A stretch of 64,000 bases of DNA from JACDCY01 sp964350145 (GCA_964350145.1 CAYGJL010000013.1:1-64000); one strand, 5' to 3'. Shown: positions 15,254 through 24,249, counted from the stretch's first letter. The notes: generated by a model not told the origin, from the letters alone. Numbers and translations are program-made.

Positions 15254-17746
15254 TTATCGATCGTACCTCAACCCGAGGAACACCATCGTCCCGATTTCGG
15301 GCATGTTGATCATCTCGGCGTGCTTGAGGCCGAAACCACAAGTCGCCTGTTTTCTGAAGATCGCTGGCCTGGTTGCCGCGATCCACCCGTTGGTCTCCGA
15401 GCGGCCGCTGCGGCAGGCGAACAGGTTCTGCACGTTGAGGCTCACTTTCGCTCCGAGCGCGGGAAGGTTGTAGCCGAGCCCGATGTCGGCGGTGCTGAAA
15501 GTGGGAACGTACCCGACGTTCACGCCGGAGCGGAAATCATATCCGTTGACGTGGCGGAGGGTGAGGTTGCCGTTGAGGTTCCTCGTGACGAGCTCCTTGA
15601 TCGCCATGCCAGCGGTCCACTTGGAAGTCGGGCTATTGAAGGCCGTCGCTTCGATCGGATCGCCCGGAGCGCGGCGGACGTGGTCCAGCTTCTGGAAGCT
15701 GAAGGTCGCGGAGTATGTCACGAACTCGGACGCCGCGTACCGGACACCGGCGTCCACTCCGTGGATCACTGCCTTTCCGACGTTGAAATACGTGAGTGGG
15801 ATCTGCAGGCCACCGGTCGCGCCGGTGAGCTTCTCACCCGTGACGGCGTCGAAAGCCTCCGTCGGGCCGCCCGCGGACGCGGGGGTGAAGGGATTAGCGA
15901 TGACGACCAGCGGACTCATGAATTTGTCGAAGCTCGAGAGATAGCCGGTGATGTCGAGGAAGAAATTTCCCCCACTTACTCCGCGATAACCGAGCTCCCA
16001 CGTGTCGTTCGTCTCGGGCTCGATCGCCGCGATGGTCCGGACGGTCTCGCCGGTGGTCTTCTTGATGACGTAGCCGTTCGCATTTCCGAACACGCCCACG
16101 AACGGCGCGAAGTCGGGAAAGAAAAAGCCCGTCTGCAGCGTGGTGGGCGACTTGAACGCGCGGTTGAACGTCAGCCGCCAGGTCTGATCTTCCACCGGCG
16201 TCCAGAGCACGCCCGCCTTGGGGCTGAACTGCGCGTCGTAGTTCGTGTGCTTGTCATACCGGCCGGCGGCAACCAGCCGCAGCCAGCTCGTCACCGGCGC
16301 TTCGACCTGGGTGTAGACGCCGCGTTGGTCGGTCTCGATGTCTTCGCCCGTCTTCCGGTCCACCAGCCACTGCCGCATCGAGCTGACACGGTCGCGGCGG
16401 AACTGCCCGCCATAGGTGAATCGCACGCCGTTGAGCATCGCCGGCGCGACCGTGCCCTGCAGCTCGGCCGCGGTCATGTTGCCTTCGGCGGGGAAGTCGG
16501 AGAGATGCTTCACCGAATCCTCGCTGATGGTGGGGAAGCGCAGCCGGTTCTGGGCGAAGCCGTTCAGCTGGTACGTGTCGCCCGACAGCGATTGCGTCCG
16601 GTAAACCTGCGCGAACCAGTTCGGGTGCGAGTACTTGAGCTGGCCGTGACGGTATTGCCAGTCCACGAGCTGGTTCCGTCCGACGCTCGTCTGGCCGATT
16701 CCGTTGCTCTTGCTGGCGCCTGCGTTGAACTCCAGCCTGCCCGCGGTGGGGAAGTAGTAGACCAGCGCGCCCGAGCCCCGCGCTACGTTGGTTTTCCAGT
16801 CAGTGCCCAATTCCCGGGCGGCCGGGGCGCCCGCCGCGATCGGCGCGTAGAAGTTCACGTTCTCCCAATCGTCAGCGGCCTGATACTCTCCCGTCACCTT
16901 GTAGCCGAACCGTCCGCCGAACTCGCCCGCCTGGCGGAACTGCACGTCGCGGAAGCTGCGGCTGCCGCCGGACACTTCCACGGTCGTCCCGGGATACTGG
17001 CGCGGATCCTTGGTCTGTAGCGTTATCACTCCGTTCGACGCATCCGGGCCGTACAGCGCCGAGCCAGGCCCGACCAGCACTTCGATCGCTTCGATGTCCA
17101 CTTTCGGGATCGAAGTGAATGGGCCGACGGGAAGCCCGTTCTCCGGCAGGACCGCGATGCGATTGTCTTCCATCATCAGCATGCGGTTGTTGAACGACGA
17201 ATTGAAGCCCCGCGCATTGACGGCGACCGCGGTGATTCCGACCTGGATGAAGTCCAGTCCCTTCACCTGCTTCAGCGCCCCGCCGAACGAATTCCCGACG
17301 GACTCCTCGATGGCGTTGGCGTCGATGCGCGTAATGGTCGCCGGGGCGTCGGTGATCTTCTCCGGACGCCGGGACGCCGACACGACTATTCCGCCGAGGT
17401 CCACCGCGGCCTCGGCCAGCACGACCGGCACCGTCGAGCCCGCGTCGGCCGTGACCGTGACGCCCGCGATCGTTCGGGCCACTGATCCAAGCCGGACCAC
17501 CCGGAGATCGTACGTTCCTGCGGGAACTCCGCGAATCACGAACCGGCCGCCGGCGTCGGTGACGGTGCCCAAACGCGTCCCGATCACCGTTACCTGGGCG
17601 TTGGCGAGCGGCTGCCCCGCGCTGTCGCTAACGACGCCCTCGATCCGACCGGCGGCCTGCGCGCCGGCCGCGGCCGGTAGCAGTGACACCGCCAGGACCA
17701 CGAGCATCCAGCGAATCGCTCTCTTCACTTGAAGCGTGTCGAACAT
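15254..17746 (-). CDS. TonB-dependent receptor with carboxypeptidase-regulatory domain
   Basis: Outer-membrane receptor of 830 residues. It has a signal peptide, then a carboxypeptidase-regulatory-like domain (GRIEGVVSDSAGQPLANAQV), a plug domain beginning IVVSASRRPEKITDAPATIT and containing VLVGPGSALYGPDASNGVI, and a beta barrel ending in LGLRYDR with a terminal aromatic-x-basic pattern. It would import a large or scarce substrate using TonB energy. ATG 17746 is preferred: GGAGG lies 4 bases upstream. In this operon it is the outer-membrane gate for the compound later processed by the symporter, hydrolases and CoA ligases. Confidence 0.93.
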   Translation of the reverse strand: MFDTLQVKRAIRWMLVVLAVSLLPAAAGAQAAGRIEGVVSDSAGQPLANAQVTVIGTRLGTVTDAGGRFVIRGVPAGTYDLRVVRLGSVARTIAGVTVTADAGSTVPVVLAEAAVDLGGIVVSASRRPEKITDAPATITRIDANAIEESVGNSFGGALKQVKGLDFIQVGITAVAVNARGFNSSFNNRMLMMEDNRIAVLPENGLPVGPFTSIPKVDIEAIEVLVGPGSALYGPDASNGVITLQTKDPRQYPGTTVEVSGGSRSFRDVQFRQAGEFGGRFGYKVTGEYQAADDWENVNFYAPIAAGAPAARELGTDWKTNVARGSGALVYYFPTAGRLEFNAGASKSNGIGQTSVGRNQLVDWQYRHGQLKYSHPNWFAQVYRTQSLSGDTYQLNGFAQNRLRFPTISEDSVKHLSDFPAEGNMTAAELQGTVAPAMLNGVRFTYGGQFRRDRVSSMRQWLVDRKTGEDIETDQRGVYTQVEAPVTSWLRLVAAGRYDKHTNYDAQFSPKAGVLWTPVEDQTWRLTFNRAFKSPTTLQTGFFFPDFAPFVGVFGNANGYVIKKTTGETVRTIAAIEPETNDTWELGYRGVSGGNFFLDITGYLSSFDKFMSPLVVIANPFTPASAGGPTEAFDAVTGEKLTGATGGLQIPLTYFNVGKAVIHGVDAGVRYAASEFVTYSATFSFQKLDHVRRAPGDPIEATAFNSPTSKWTAGMAIKELVTRNLNGNLTLRHVNGYDFRSGVNVGYVPTFSTADIGLGYNLPALGAKVSLNVQNLFACRSGRSETNGWIAATRPAIFRKQATCGFGLKHAEMINMPEIGTMVFLGLRYDR

Positions 17747-17811
17747 CCTTCCTCCTCGTCTCAACCGTGGGTTGATGGTTTCGCGGAAATTCCGCCGTTC
17801 GTGCAACTCGT

Positions 17812-18222
17812 TCACTCCAGCAGCAGCACAGTCGCCTCTCCCTCCAGGACCGTGTCACCGCTTTCATTGCGGCACACGGTGCTGAGTCGCGCTCTTTTCT
17901 TCTCGGCGTTGACTTCGAGCACCTCCACCCGGACTGTCACCGTGTCGCCGATGCGAACCGGCTTGGTGAACCGCAGGGTCTGACCGAGGTAGATCGCCCC
18001 TGGGCCGGGGAGCCTGGTCGCCAGTGCGGCCGACACCAGTCCGGCGGTCAGCATTCCGTGCGCGATCCGGCCGCCGAACCGGGTCGTGCGCGCGAACTCC
18101 TCGTCCATGTGGACGGGGTTGAAATCGCCGGTGATCCGGGCGAACGACTCGACGTCCTCCGCGGTGACCAGCTTTGCGAGCTCGGCCGACTGTCCCACTG
18201 CGATCGTGAGCGGCTCCGTCAC
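17812..18222 (-). CDS. MaoC-family (R)-specific enoyl-CoA hydratase
   Basis: Single hot-dog-fold MaoC dehydratase of 136 residues, the length of PhaJ-type enzymes. The hydratase motif is FARITGDFNPVHMDEEFA with the catalytic Asp/His pair (D..N-P-V-H), then FGGRIAHGML. It would interconvert trans-2-enoyl-CoA and (R)-3-hydroxyacyl-CoA. Together with a PHB-depolymerase-type esterase and two CoA ligases this points to hydroxyacyl chemistry, although MaoC proteins also act on other acyl-CoA substrates. It overlaps the symporter stop codon (ATGA) and lies 65 bases before the TonB receptor. Confidence 0.88.
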   Translation of the reverse strand: MTEPLTIAVGQSAELAKLVTAEDVESFARITGDFNPVHMDEEFARTTRFGGRIAHGMLTAGLVSAALATRLPGPGAIYLGQTLRFTKPVRIGDTVTVRVEVLEVNAEKKRARLSTVCRNESGDTVLEGEATVLLLE

Positions 18223-19757
18223 AGGTCCATCACCATGCGTACGTCCGCGTCAATGGCACTACCAGATCCGCCGCGCGTCAGCCACGAGACCGCGAAGAAC
18301 GCGAGGAACGAGAGCACCAGCGCGGCGCCGGAGACGGTGACGCCCGCCGGGAACGAATACGCCTTGAAGTACGCGAGCGTCTCGAACACCAGCGTGATCG
18401 TGAGCCCCGTGCCGATGGACGCGATGGCTCCCGCGCGCGTCGCGCCTGGCCAGTTCAGGCCGATCGCCAGTGAAGGCACGAGCGTGGAGGCGAACAGCCC
18501 CCAGCCGAAAATCCCGAGGAACGCCACGAGCGTTCCCGACATTTGCGCGAGCAGGGCCGCGAGCAGCGAGATCGCCACCGTGAACACGCGCCCCCAGAGC
18601 AGCTCGTTCGCCACGCGCCGGCCGAATGCTTTCGGCAGGTCGTGCGTGAGCGCCGCCGAGCCGATGCTCATGAAGGAGTTGACCGTGCTCATGATCGCCG
18701 CGGCTACGCCTGAGAACACGAGCGCCGCCAGCAGCACCGGCGTGAAGCGCAGCAAGAACAGCGGCGTCGCCGCGTCGGGATTGGTCAGCGGCGGCACCAC
18801 CCCGCGCACGACCAGCGCCTTCATCGCGATCCCCACCGCGAAGTACAGCAGGAGCGTGATCATCAGCGCCACCGACATCAGCAGCGGATACCATTTGAGG
18901 CGCCGCGCGTCGCGCAGCATGTAGAACTTGTGCACCACGTGCGGCTGCGCGAGCGAGCCCATGCCGAACACGAAGAAGAGCGACAGCGCGGCGAGCGGCG
19001 CCATCGTCCCCCACGGGCCGAAGAAGGACGGATCCGATTCGCTCACCGTGCGCGCGATTCCGGAGAGCCCGTCGCCGGCGCCGCCGACCTGCAGCGCGAA
19101 GAAGAACACCAGCAGGGAAGCGAACGCCATGAGGCTTCCCTGAAAAACGTCGGTGTACACGCCCGCGAGAATTCCTCCGGCGACCGAGTACGCGAGCGTG
19201 ACCGCCATCCCCAGCCAGATGCCGACCGTGAGGCCGGTGCCGAACACCGCGTCTATTACCAGCCCGAGCGCGAGGATGTTGGTCGCCATGTAGCCGATCA
19301 CCGCGATGATGATCGAAGTTCCCGCGAGCCCCTGGGCCAGGGGCGACTTGTAGCGCACACCGATCGCGTCGGGAATCGTGATGAGCCCGCGGACCTCTCC
19401 CAGGAGCCGCAGCCGCTTCGCGAGCACCCACGCTCCCATCGAGTTGGTGATCGAGGCCGGCAACACGAGAAACAGCGCGCCGATTCCCGCGCCGTACACG
19501 AACCCCGGCCCGCCGATGAACGCGAAGCCGGAGACCGTTGCTGACATCGCGGCGAGCGCCAGCGGCCAGAGCCCGATTCCGCCGCCGGCCACGAAGAAAT
19601 CGCGGGCAGTGCGCGTGCGCCGGCTCGCCCAGATCCCGATCGCGGCGACGACGACGAAATAGACCACGGCGACCGCGACGATCGTCGGTTGCGTCAGCGA
19701 AGGGAGCGCGGTGCTCTGGAGCAGCGCGAGCGGCGCGAGCGGCGCGAGCGGCGTCAT
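18219..19757 (-). CDS. Sodium:solute symporter (SSS family)
   Basis: Inner-membrane Na+-coupled transporter of 512 residues with about 13 hydrophobic segments. Family features: SRRTRTARDFFVAGGGIGLWPLALAAMSATVSGF near the N terminus, GVRYKSPLAQGLAG, and FSGVAAAIMSTVNSFMSIGSAAL, the Na+-site helix. It resembles acetate/pantothenate-type symporters (ActP, PanF), so a monocarboxylate is a plausible substrate. Start ATG 19757 shares bases with the stop of the small membrane protein upstream; a longer reading upstream of this ATG is arginine-rich antisense-like sequence and is rejected. Confidence 0.9.
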   Translation of the reverse strand: MTPLAPLAPLALLQSTALPSLTQPTIVAVAVVYFVVVAAIGIWASRRTRTARDFFVAGGGIGLWPLALAAMSATVSGFAFIGGPGFVYGAGIGALFLVLPASITNSMGAWVLAKRLRLLGEVRGLITIPDAIGVRYKSPLAQGLAGTSIIIAVIGYMATNILALGLVIDAVFGTGLTVGIWLGMAVTLAYSVAGGILAGVYTDVFQGSLMAFASLLVFFFALQVGGAGDGLSGIARTVSESDPSFFGPWGTMAPLAALSLFFVFGMGSLAQPHVVHKFYMLRDARRLKWYPLLMSVALMITLLLYFAVGIAMKALVVRGVVPPLTNPDAATPLFLLRFTPVLLAALVFSGVAAAIMSTVNSFMSIGSAALTHDLPKAFGRRVANELLWGRVFTVAISLLAALLAQMSGTLVAFLGIFGWGLFASTLVPSLAIGLNWPGATRAGAIASIGTGLTITLVFETLAYFKAYSFPAGVTVSGAALVLSFLAFFAVSWLTRGGSGSAIDADVRMVMDL

Positions 19758-20203
19758 CACTCCACGCCGGCGTCGAGCGCCGCCTGCCGCACCCGCTCGA
19801 TGTCGTCCTCGGTGAGGGTGATGTCGTCGAACGTGAGGGCGTACGCCACCGGCAGGATAAAGACAGGCACGACGCCGATCCCGTACAGCAGGATCGCGGC
19901 GCGCAGCGGCAGGCCGAGGAAGAGCGCCTCGCCGTCGGCGGGGAGGGTTAGCGCGGCGACGAACGCTCCGAGCATGATCAGGAGGACTGCCGCGAACGGC
20001 ATGGCCAGCTTGCGCAGCCCGGCGCCCGGCTTGCCAGCGCGCGCGGCGCCGAGTGTCATCGTCGCGATCATCGCGAACGGCGTCGCAATCGCCATCACCC
20101 ACGCGTTCCACGGGCCGGCCCCGCCTGTGAGCATGACGCCGCCGTAGGCGATCCCTATCGCCGCGATGGACAGCACGAGGACAACGAGCGCGGCCTTCTT
20201 CAT
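19757..20203 (-). CDS. Small four-helix membrane protein, probable symporter partner
   Basis: A 148-residue protein with four predicted membrane helices (MKKAALVVLVLSIAAIGIAYGG; AWVMAIATPFAMIATMT; AMPFAAVLLIMLGAFVAAL; ILLYGIGVVPVFILPVAYAL) and an acidic C-terminal tail (DDITLTEDDIERVRQ). I recognise no named family. It overlaps the SSS symporter gene by 3 bases and the KAS III gene by 4 bases. Many SSS carboxylate symporters are encoded with a small membrane partner (DUF485 or DUF4212 types), so a similar role is inferred. Confidence 0.72.
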   Translation of the reverse strand: MKKAALVVLVLSIAAIGIAYGGVMLTGGAGPWNAWVMAIATPFAMIATMTLGAARAGKPGAGLRKLAMPFAAVLLIMLGAFVAALTLPADGEALFLGLPLRAAILLYGIGVVPVFILPVAYALTFDDITLTEDDIERVRQAALDAGVE

Positions 20204-21213
20204 GTGGTCGCCCGGTTCCACGTCAGCGCCATGCACCCGGCGGAGAGCCCGGCGCCGGACGCGGTCAGCATTACGAGATCTCCGTCGCGCAGCCGGCCGG
20301 CCCGTGCCGCGTCGTCCAGCGCCATCGCGAGGCACGCCGAGCCCGTGTACCCCCACTTGTGCATCACGTTATGCGTGCGTTCCATGGGAACTCCGAGCTT
20401 GTCCATCACGACGCGGATCGTGGACAGGTTCACCTGCGTCCACAGCCAGAGCGCGACGTCGTTCACCTGCCGGTCAATGCGAGCGAGGACGGAGCGGGCC
20501 AGCTGCGGCCATCCGTCCTCGTTCACTTCCTTCGGGTACTTCTCGACGAACCGAAGGCGATTTCGATTACCGTCGCGCAGCACGGCGCTCGTGATCGGCT
20601 CGGCCGTACCCCCGGCGAACACGCCCATTCCACGCGCGAGACTTCCGTCCGCCGCGAGCTCGCTGGCGAGGATGCCGGGCCGCGCCGACGCGCGCAGCAC
20701 GATGGCGCCGGCGCCGTCCGCGAAAATGGTCGAGGTCTTCTTGTCGGCGGGATCGAGAAACTTCGACATCGCGTACGCCGCGATCACGAGCACGCAGCTG
20801 TACCGCTCGTCGGCGCGGATGTACTTCCACGCGACGTCGAGCGCAGTCACCAGCCCGGCGCAGGCGCTGTTGAGGTCGAACGTGCCGCAGTCGGGCCGCA
20901 GCCGCATCCGCCCGTGGATCTCGCTCGCCGTGGCCGGCGAGATGTATTCGGGGGTGTCAGTCGCGACTATGAGAAGATCAACGTCCTCCGCCCCGAGGCC
21001 CGCGTCCTCCAGGGCGGCAAGCGCGGCCGCCTCGGCAAGATCGGCCGTGGACTCGTCCGCTCCGCACCATCGCCGCTCTACGATCCCGAGCGTGTTGACC
21101 ACGAAATCGTTGATGTCCTCGCCCAGCGCGGCGCTCAGTTCCGCGTTGGTGACCACCCGCGCGGGCACGAAGGCTCCCGTCCCCGTGATCGCCGCTTCGC
21201 GCGCGCGGGTCAT
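20200..21213 (-). CDS. KAS III-like enzyme with altered active site
   Basis: Thiolase-fold protein of 337 residues. The nucleophilic cysteine is C118 in NSACAG. The two other members of the FabH triad appear changed: the HQAN motif aligns with T259-Q260-V261-N262 and the GNTS motif with G288-Y289-T290-G291, so both catalytic His and Asn are replaced. H281 and H285 lie close by and could substitute. Decarboxylative Claisen condensation of the FabH type is therefore doubtful; KAS III homologues such as CerJ and DpsC act as acyltransferases or starters with altered triads. It is the first enzyme after the regulator, with ATGA overlaps on both sides. Confidence 0.85.
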   Translation of the reverse strand: MTRAREAAITGTGAFVPARVVTNAELSAALGEDINDFVVNTLGIVERRWCGADESTADLAEAAALAALEDAGLGAEDVDLLIVATDTPEYISPATASEIHGRMRLRPDCGTFDLNSACAGLVTALDVAWKYIRADERYSCVLVIAAYAMSKFLDPADKKTSTIFADGAGAIVLRASARPGILASELAADGSLARGMGVFAGGTAEPITSAVLRDGNRNRLRFVEKYPKEVNEDGWPQLARSVLARIDRQVNDVALWLWTQVNLSTIRVVMDKLGVPMERTHNVMHKWGYTGSACLAMALDDAARAGRLRDGDLVMLTASGAGLSAGCMALTWNRATT

Positions 21214-22238
21214 GCGGCGGTCCGCGGGCGCGCGGTGCTCCCGCGCGCGACCAGGCGCACAGGCAGCGGCCGGGCCGCCCTGACGTCGGCGCCGCCGCTG
21301 TCGATCCGCCGGAGCAGCAGGCGGGCGGCGCGGGCGCCGAGCTCGCGCGCGGGGATCGAGATGCTCGTCAGCTCCGGCGTCACGAGCCGGGCCATCTCGA
21401 TGTCGTCGCAGCCGATTATCGAAACGTCATTCGGCACCGCCACGTGCTCGGCGGCGCACGCCTTCAGCGCGCCGAGCGCCACGAGATCGTTGGCGCAGAA
21501 CACCGCGCTCGGCCGCGACCGCAGGGCGAGGAGCGCGCGCATTCCTTCCATTCCGCCGGCGATCGTGCCGGGCGCGCGCCGGAGCCACTCCGAGCGGAGG
21601 GATATCCCGGCTTCGCGCAGCGCCATGCTGAATCCGCGCTCGCGCATGCGCATGGCGTGGATGTCCTGCGCCGGTCCGATAAAGGCGATGTCGCGGTGGC
21701 CCAGATCAATCAAGTGGTCGGCGGCGAGAACGCCGGCGCCGAGCGCGTCGCTGGCGACTCCGGGCCGTTTTCCCGAGGGCTCGTCAATGAGCACGACGTT
21801 CAGGGTGCGGAGCGTTTCCTCGGGGAGGGCGGAGGCTCCGGATGCATCCACCAGCACGCCGTCTATCAGGCGGCCCTGGAGTGTGTCGAGGTGCTGCTCG
21901 ACGGTGACCTCGCGCGCCTCGCAGAGGAGGACGGCGAAACCGGCTTCCGCGGCCACCTTCTGGGCGCCGCTGACTACGTCGGCGAAGAAGGGGTTTCTGA
22001 GGTCGGGCACGATGATGCCGAAGGCGTAGGACCGGCCCTGCACCAAGCTGCGCGCGACGACGTTAGGGCGATACTGCAGCTCTTCCGCCGCGCGGAGGAC
22101 TCGCTCCCTCGTTTCGGCGGAGAGGCGGGCCTTGGGATTCTTGCTGAGGACCAGCGATACGGTAGGCTGGGACACCCCGGCGCGGGCTGCGACGGCGTGG
22201 GTGGTTACTCTCGCGATGGAAACGGGGCCGAGTTTCAC
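21210..22238 (-). CDS. LacI-family transcriptional regulator
   Basis: A 342-residue LacI/GalR regulator. The HTH is THAVAARAGVSQPTVSLVLS (residues 13-32), the hinge helix ELQYRPNVVARSLVQG, and the periplasmic-binding-like effector domain starts FGIIVPDLRNPFFADVV and includes IDGVLVDASG and SIIGCDDIE. The start is GTG 22238, with no Shine-Dalgarno but a promoter so close that the message is nearly leaderless. It is the first gene of an eleven-gene minus-strand operon, overlapping the next start by 4 bases, and an 18-bp palindrome lies immediately upstream. Effector unknown. Confidence 0.93.
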   Translation of the reverse strand: MKLGPVSIARVTTHAVAARAGVSQPTVSLVLSKNPKARLSAETRERVLRAAEELQYRPNVVARSLVQGRSYAFGIIVPDLRNPFFADVVSGAQKVAAEAGFAVLLCEAREVTVEQHLDTLQGRLIDGVLVDASGASALPEETLRTLNVVLIDEPSGKRPGVASDALGAGVLAADHLIDLGHRDIAFIGPAQDIHAMRMRERGFSMALREAGISLRSEWLRRAPGTIAGGMEGMRALLALRSRPSAVFCANDLVALGALKACAAEHVAVPNDVSIIGCDDIEMARLVTPELTSISIPARELGARAARLLLRRIDSGGADVRAARPLPVRLVARGSTARPRTAA

Positions 22239-22241
22239 AGC

Positions 22242-22259
22242 TGCTAATACGTATTAGCA
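22242..22259. promoter_or_regulatory. LacI-type operator palindrome
   Basis: TGCTAATACGTATTAGCA is a perfect 18-bp palindrome 3 bases upstream of the lacI-like GTG start, with the central CG step typical of LacI-family operators. It lies between the -35 box and the start codon, so binding would block transcription of the whole operon. Confidence 0.85.
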
Positions 22260-22274
22260 ACCCGGTGTTGTCAA
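22242..22274 (-). promoter_or_regulatory. Promoter of the LacI-headed operon
   Basis: On the minus strand a perfect TTGACA (22274-22269) is followed after 19 bases by TATTAG inside the operator palindrome. The spacing is 2 bases longer than ideal, so the -10 assignment is tentative. The start point would fall at or next to the GTG codon. Confidence 0.5.
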
Positions 22275-22513
22275 GGATTTTGTGCGCCGCTCTCTCCGGC
22301 AGTATGAAATCTACCAGAGCGACGTCGATGCGACCATCGTCCGTGCGGGCCATCGCGAGGGCTTCACTCGGAGTTCACGCCGCGAGTACCACGCAACCAG
22401 CGCCCTCGAGAAAGCGGACCAGGATCGTGGGCAGAGGCTCGTCACCTTCCACGCGTCGCAACAAGGTGGAAAAATGGGGGCCTGTGGCCCGCATTTCGCC
22501 ATATGAAAGGGGC

Positions 22514-24247
22514 ATGCGCCCATCTAATTCATGTGCCCGTTCCATCGTAGTACTAGCCCTCGCAACGTTACTGGGCCTTTCGGCCTGCTCGCGCGGCGAC
22601 GCGGCCGGCGACACCGAAGCCGAGACCGCCAAAGCCTGGGCGCCGGAGCAGCTCACCTCCGTCAATGAGATCCCCGCTACGGCGATCGTGGCCGCGATGG
22701 AGACCAGGCTGGCCGCGGCCGCGCCGCGCACCATCGATGGCGAGCAGTGGTCCCATACCAAGGCGCTCTACAAGGCCTACGGCACCAAGCCGCTCTGGCT
22801 GACGCCGAAGGGGCTGCACGACACGCGTACGCGCGCGCTGACCGACGCCATTCTGGCCGTCCACTCGGACGCGATGCGGATAGACGATTACCCGATCGGG
22901 CTGCTCGCCTCCGCGCTCGCTGCCGTGAAGGGCAACCGGAATCCAACGGCGGAGCAGCTCGCCGAAGCCGACGTGATGCTCACGGCGTCGTACGCCGCCC
23001 TCGGCGAGGACCTGCTCACCGGCCAGATCAAACCGAAGACGGTATCGCAGAGCTGGTTCGTGGATCCGCGGGAAGAGAACGTGGACAGCGCGCTCGCGCG
23101 CGGCCTGCGCATTGACGCGCTCGACCGGTCGCTCGCAACGATGCGGCCGCAGGACACGGACTATCAGGGTCTGCGAGTCGAGCTCGACAGGTACCGCAAG
23201 CTCGTGCTGGCCGGCGGCTGGCCGCGCGTGCCGCTCACCGAACCGGTGAAGCCTGGGGAGCGGATCAGCCCAGCCGTCGCGACCGCGCTCCGCGCGCGGC
23301 TTGCAGCCCAGGGATTCCCGATCGCTCCCGCTGCTCCCAGCGACACCGGCCGTCGCCCGGCGGCGGCGCCCGCCGCGACGTACGACCGCTCGCTTGCGGC
23401 TGCCGTGGCACAGTTCCAGGCCCGGAGCACGATCGTGGTGGACAGCGTGCTCGGCGGCGAGACCCTCGAAGCGCTCAACAAGCCTGCGCAGTTCCGGCTG
23501 GCGCAGATCGCGGCGAACATGGAGCGGTATCGCTGGCTGCCGCGCTCACTGGGCTCGCGCTACATCTTCGTCAACGTTCCCGCGTTCCGCCTCGAGGCGT
23601 GGGACGCCGGCAAGATCGCGCTCGAGATGAAGGTCATCGTCGGGCAGGAGTATGAGGACCGGGCGACGCCGGTGTTCTCCGACTCGATGGAGTACGTGGT
23701 GTTCCGGCCGTACTGGCTGGTGCCGTCGAGCATCGCGGAGAAGGAGCTCTTCCCCAAGGGATCCGCCTACCTCGCGGCCAACAACATGGAGGTCTACACC
23801 GCGGGCGGTGAGACGCGCGTTCGCCAGCGTCCGGGCGACGACAACGCGCTCGGCCGGATCAAGTTCATGTTCCCGAACGATTTCGCTATTTATCTGCACG
23901 ACACGCCGAACCGCGAGCTGTTCAAGGAAGACGTGCGCGCCTTCAGTCATGGGTGCATCCGCGTAGAGCGGCCGGACCGACTGGCCAACTTCGTCCTCGG
24001 CTGGGAGCAGGGACGGATAGATGAAGCGATGAACCGCGGGCCGAGCGACCGCACGGTGAAGCTGCCGCGGAAGATCCCGGTGTACATCGCGTACCTCACG
24101 ACGTACATGCGCGGCGGGCAATTGTACTTCGGCAATGATCTGTACTCGCGCGACGACCGGCTGATGGACGTCGTCGGTCCGGCGGCGATGCCCACGCCGC
24201 AGGCGGTGCAGGCCGTGCAGGCGCTGAGGCGGATCGCCGACCGATAA
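22514..24247 (+). CDS. L,D-transpeptidase (YcbB/LdtD-like) lipoprotein
   Basis: A 577-residue exported protein. Start ATG 22514 follows AAAGGGG; the signal ends with lipobox LGLSAC (C25). The middle contains a peptidoglycan-binding-like helical region (AAVAQFQARSTIVVDSVLGGETLEALN), followed by the YkuD catalytic domain with FSHGCIRVERP, nucleophile C481. The scaffold domain before catalysis is as in E. coli YcbB. It forms 3-3 cross-links or attaches proteins to meso-DAP in the periplasm. An extension upstream to 22265 is unlike a signal peptide and is rejected. Divergent from the LacI-headed operon. Confidence 0.9.
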   Translation: MRPSNSCARSIVVLALATLLGLSACSRGDAAGDTEAETAKAWAPEQLTSVNEIPATAIVAAMETRLAAAAPRTIDGEQWSHTKALYKAYGTKPLWLTPKGLHDTRTRALTDAILAVHSDAMRIDDYPIGLLASALAAVKGNRNPTAEQLAEADVMLTASYAALGEDLLTGQIKPKTVSQSWFVDPREENVDSALARGLRIDALDRSLATMRPQDTDYQGLRVELDRYRKLVLAGGWPRVPLTEPVKPGERISPAVATALRARLAAQGFPIAPAAPSDTGRRPAAAPAATYDRSLAAAVAQFQARSTIVVDSVLGGETLEALNKPAQFRLAQIAANMERYRWLPRSLGSRYIFVNVPAFRLEAWDAGKIALEMKVIVGQEYEDRATPVFSDSMEYVVFRPYWLVPSSIAEKELFPKGSAYLAANNMEVYTAGGETRVRQRPGDDNALGRIKFMFPNDFAIYLHDTPNRELFKEDVRAFSHGCIRVERPDRLANFVLGWEQGRIDEAMNRGPSDRTVKLPRKIPVYIAYLTTYMRGGQLYFGNDLYSRDDRLMDVVGPAAMPTPQAVQAVQALRRIADR

Positions 24248-24249
24248 GT

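Noticed and set aside
15320..17020. Long plus-strand ORF inside the TonB receptor gene
   Set aside because: High-GC antisense shadow; the minus-strand TonB receptor is certain.
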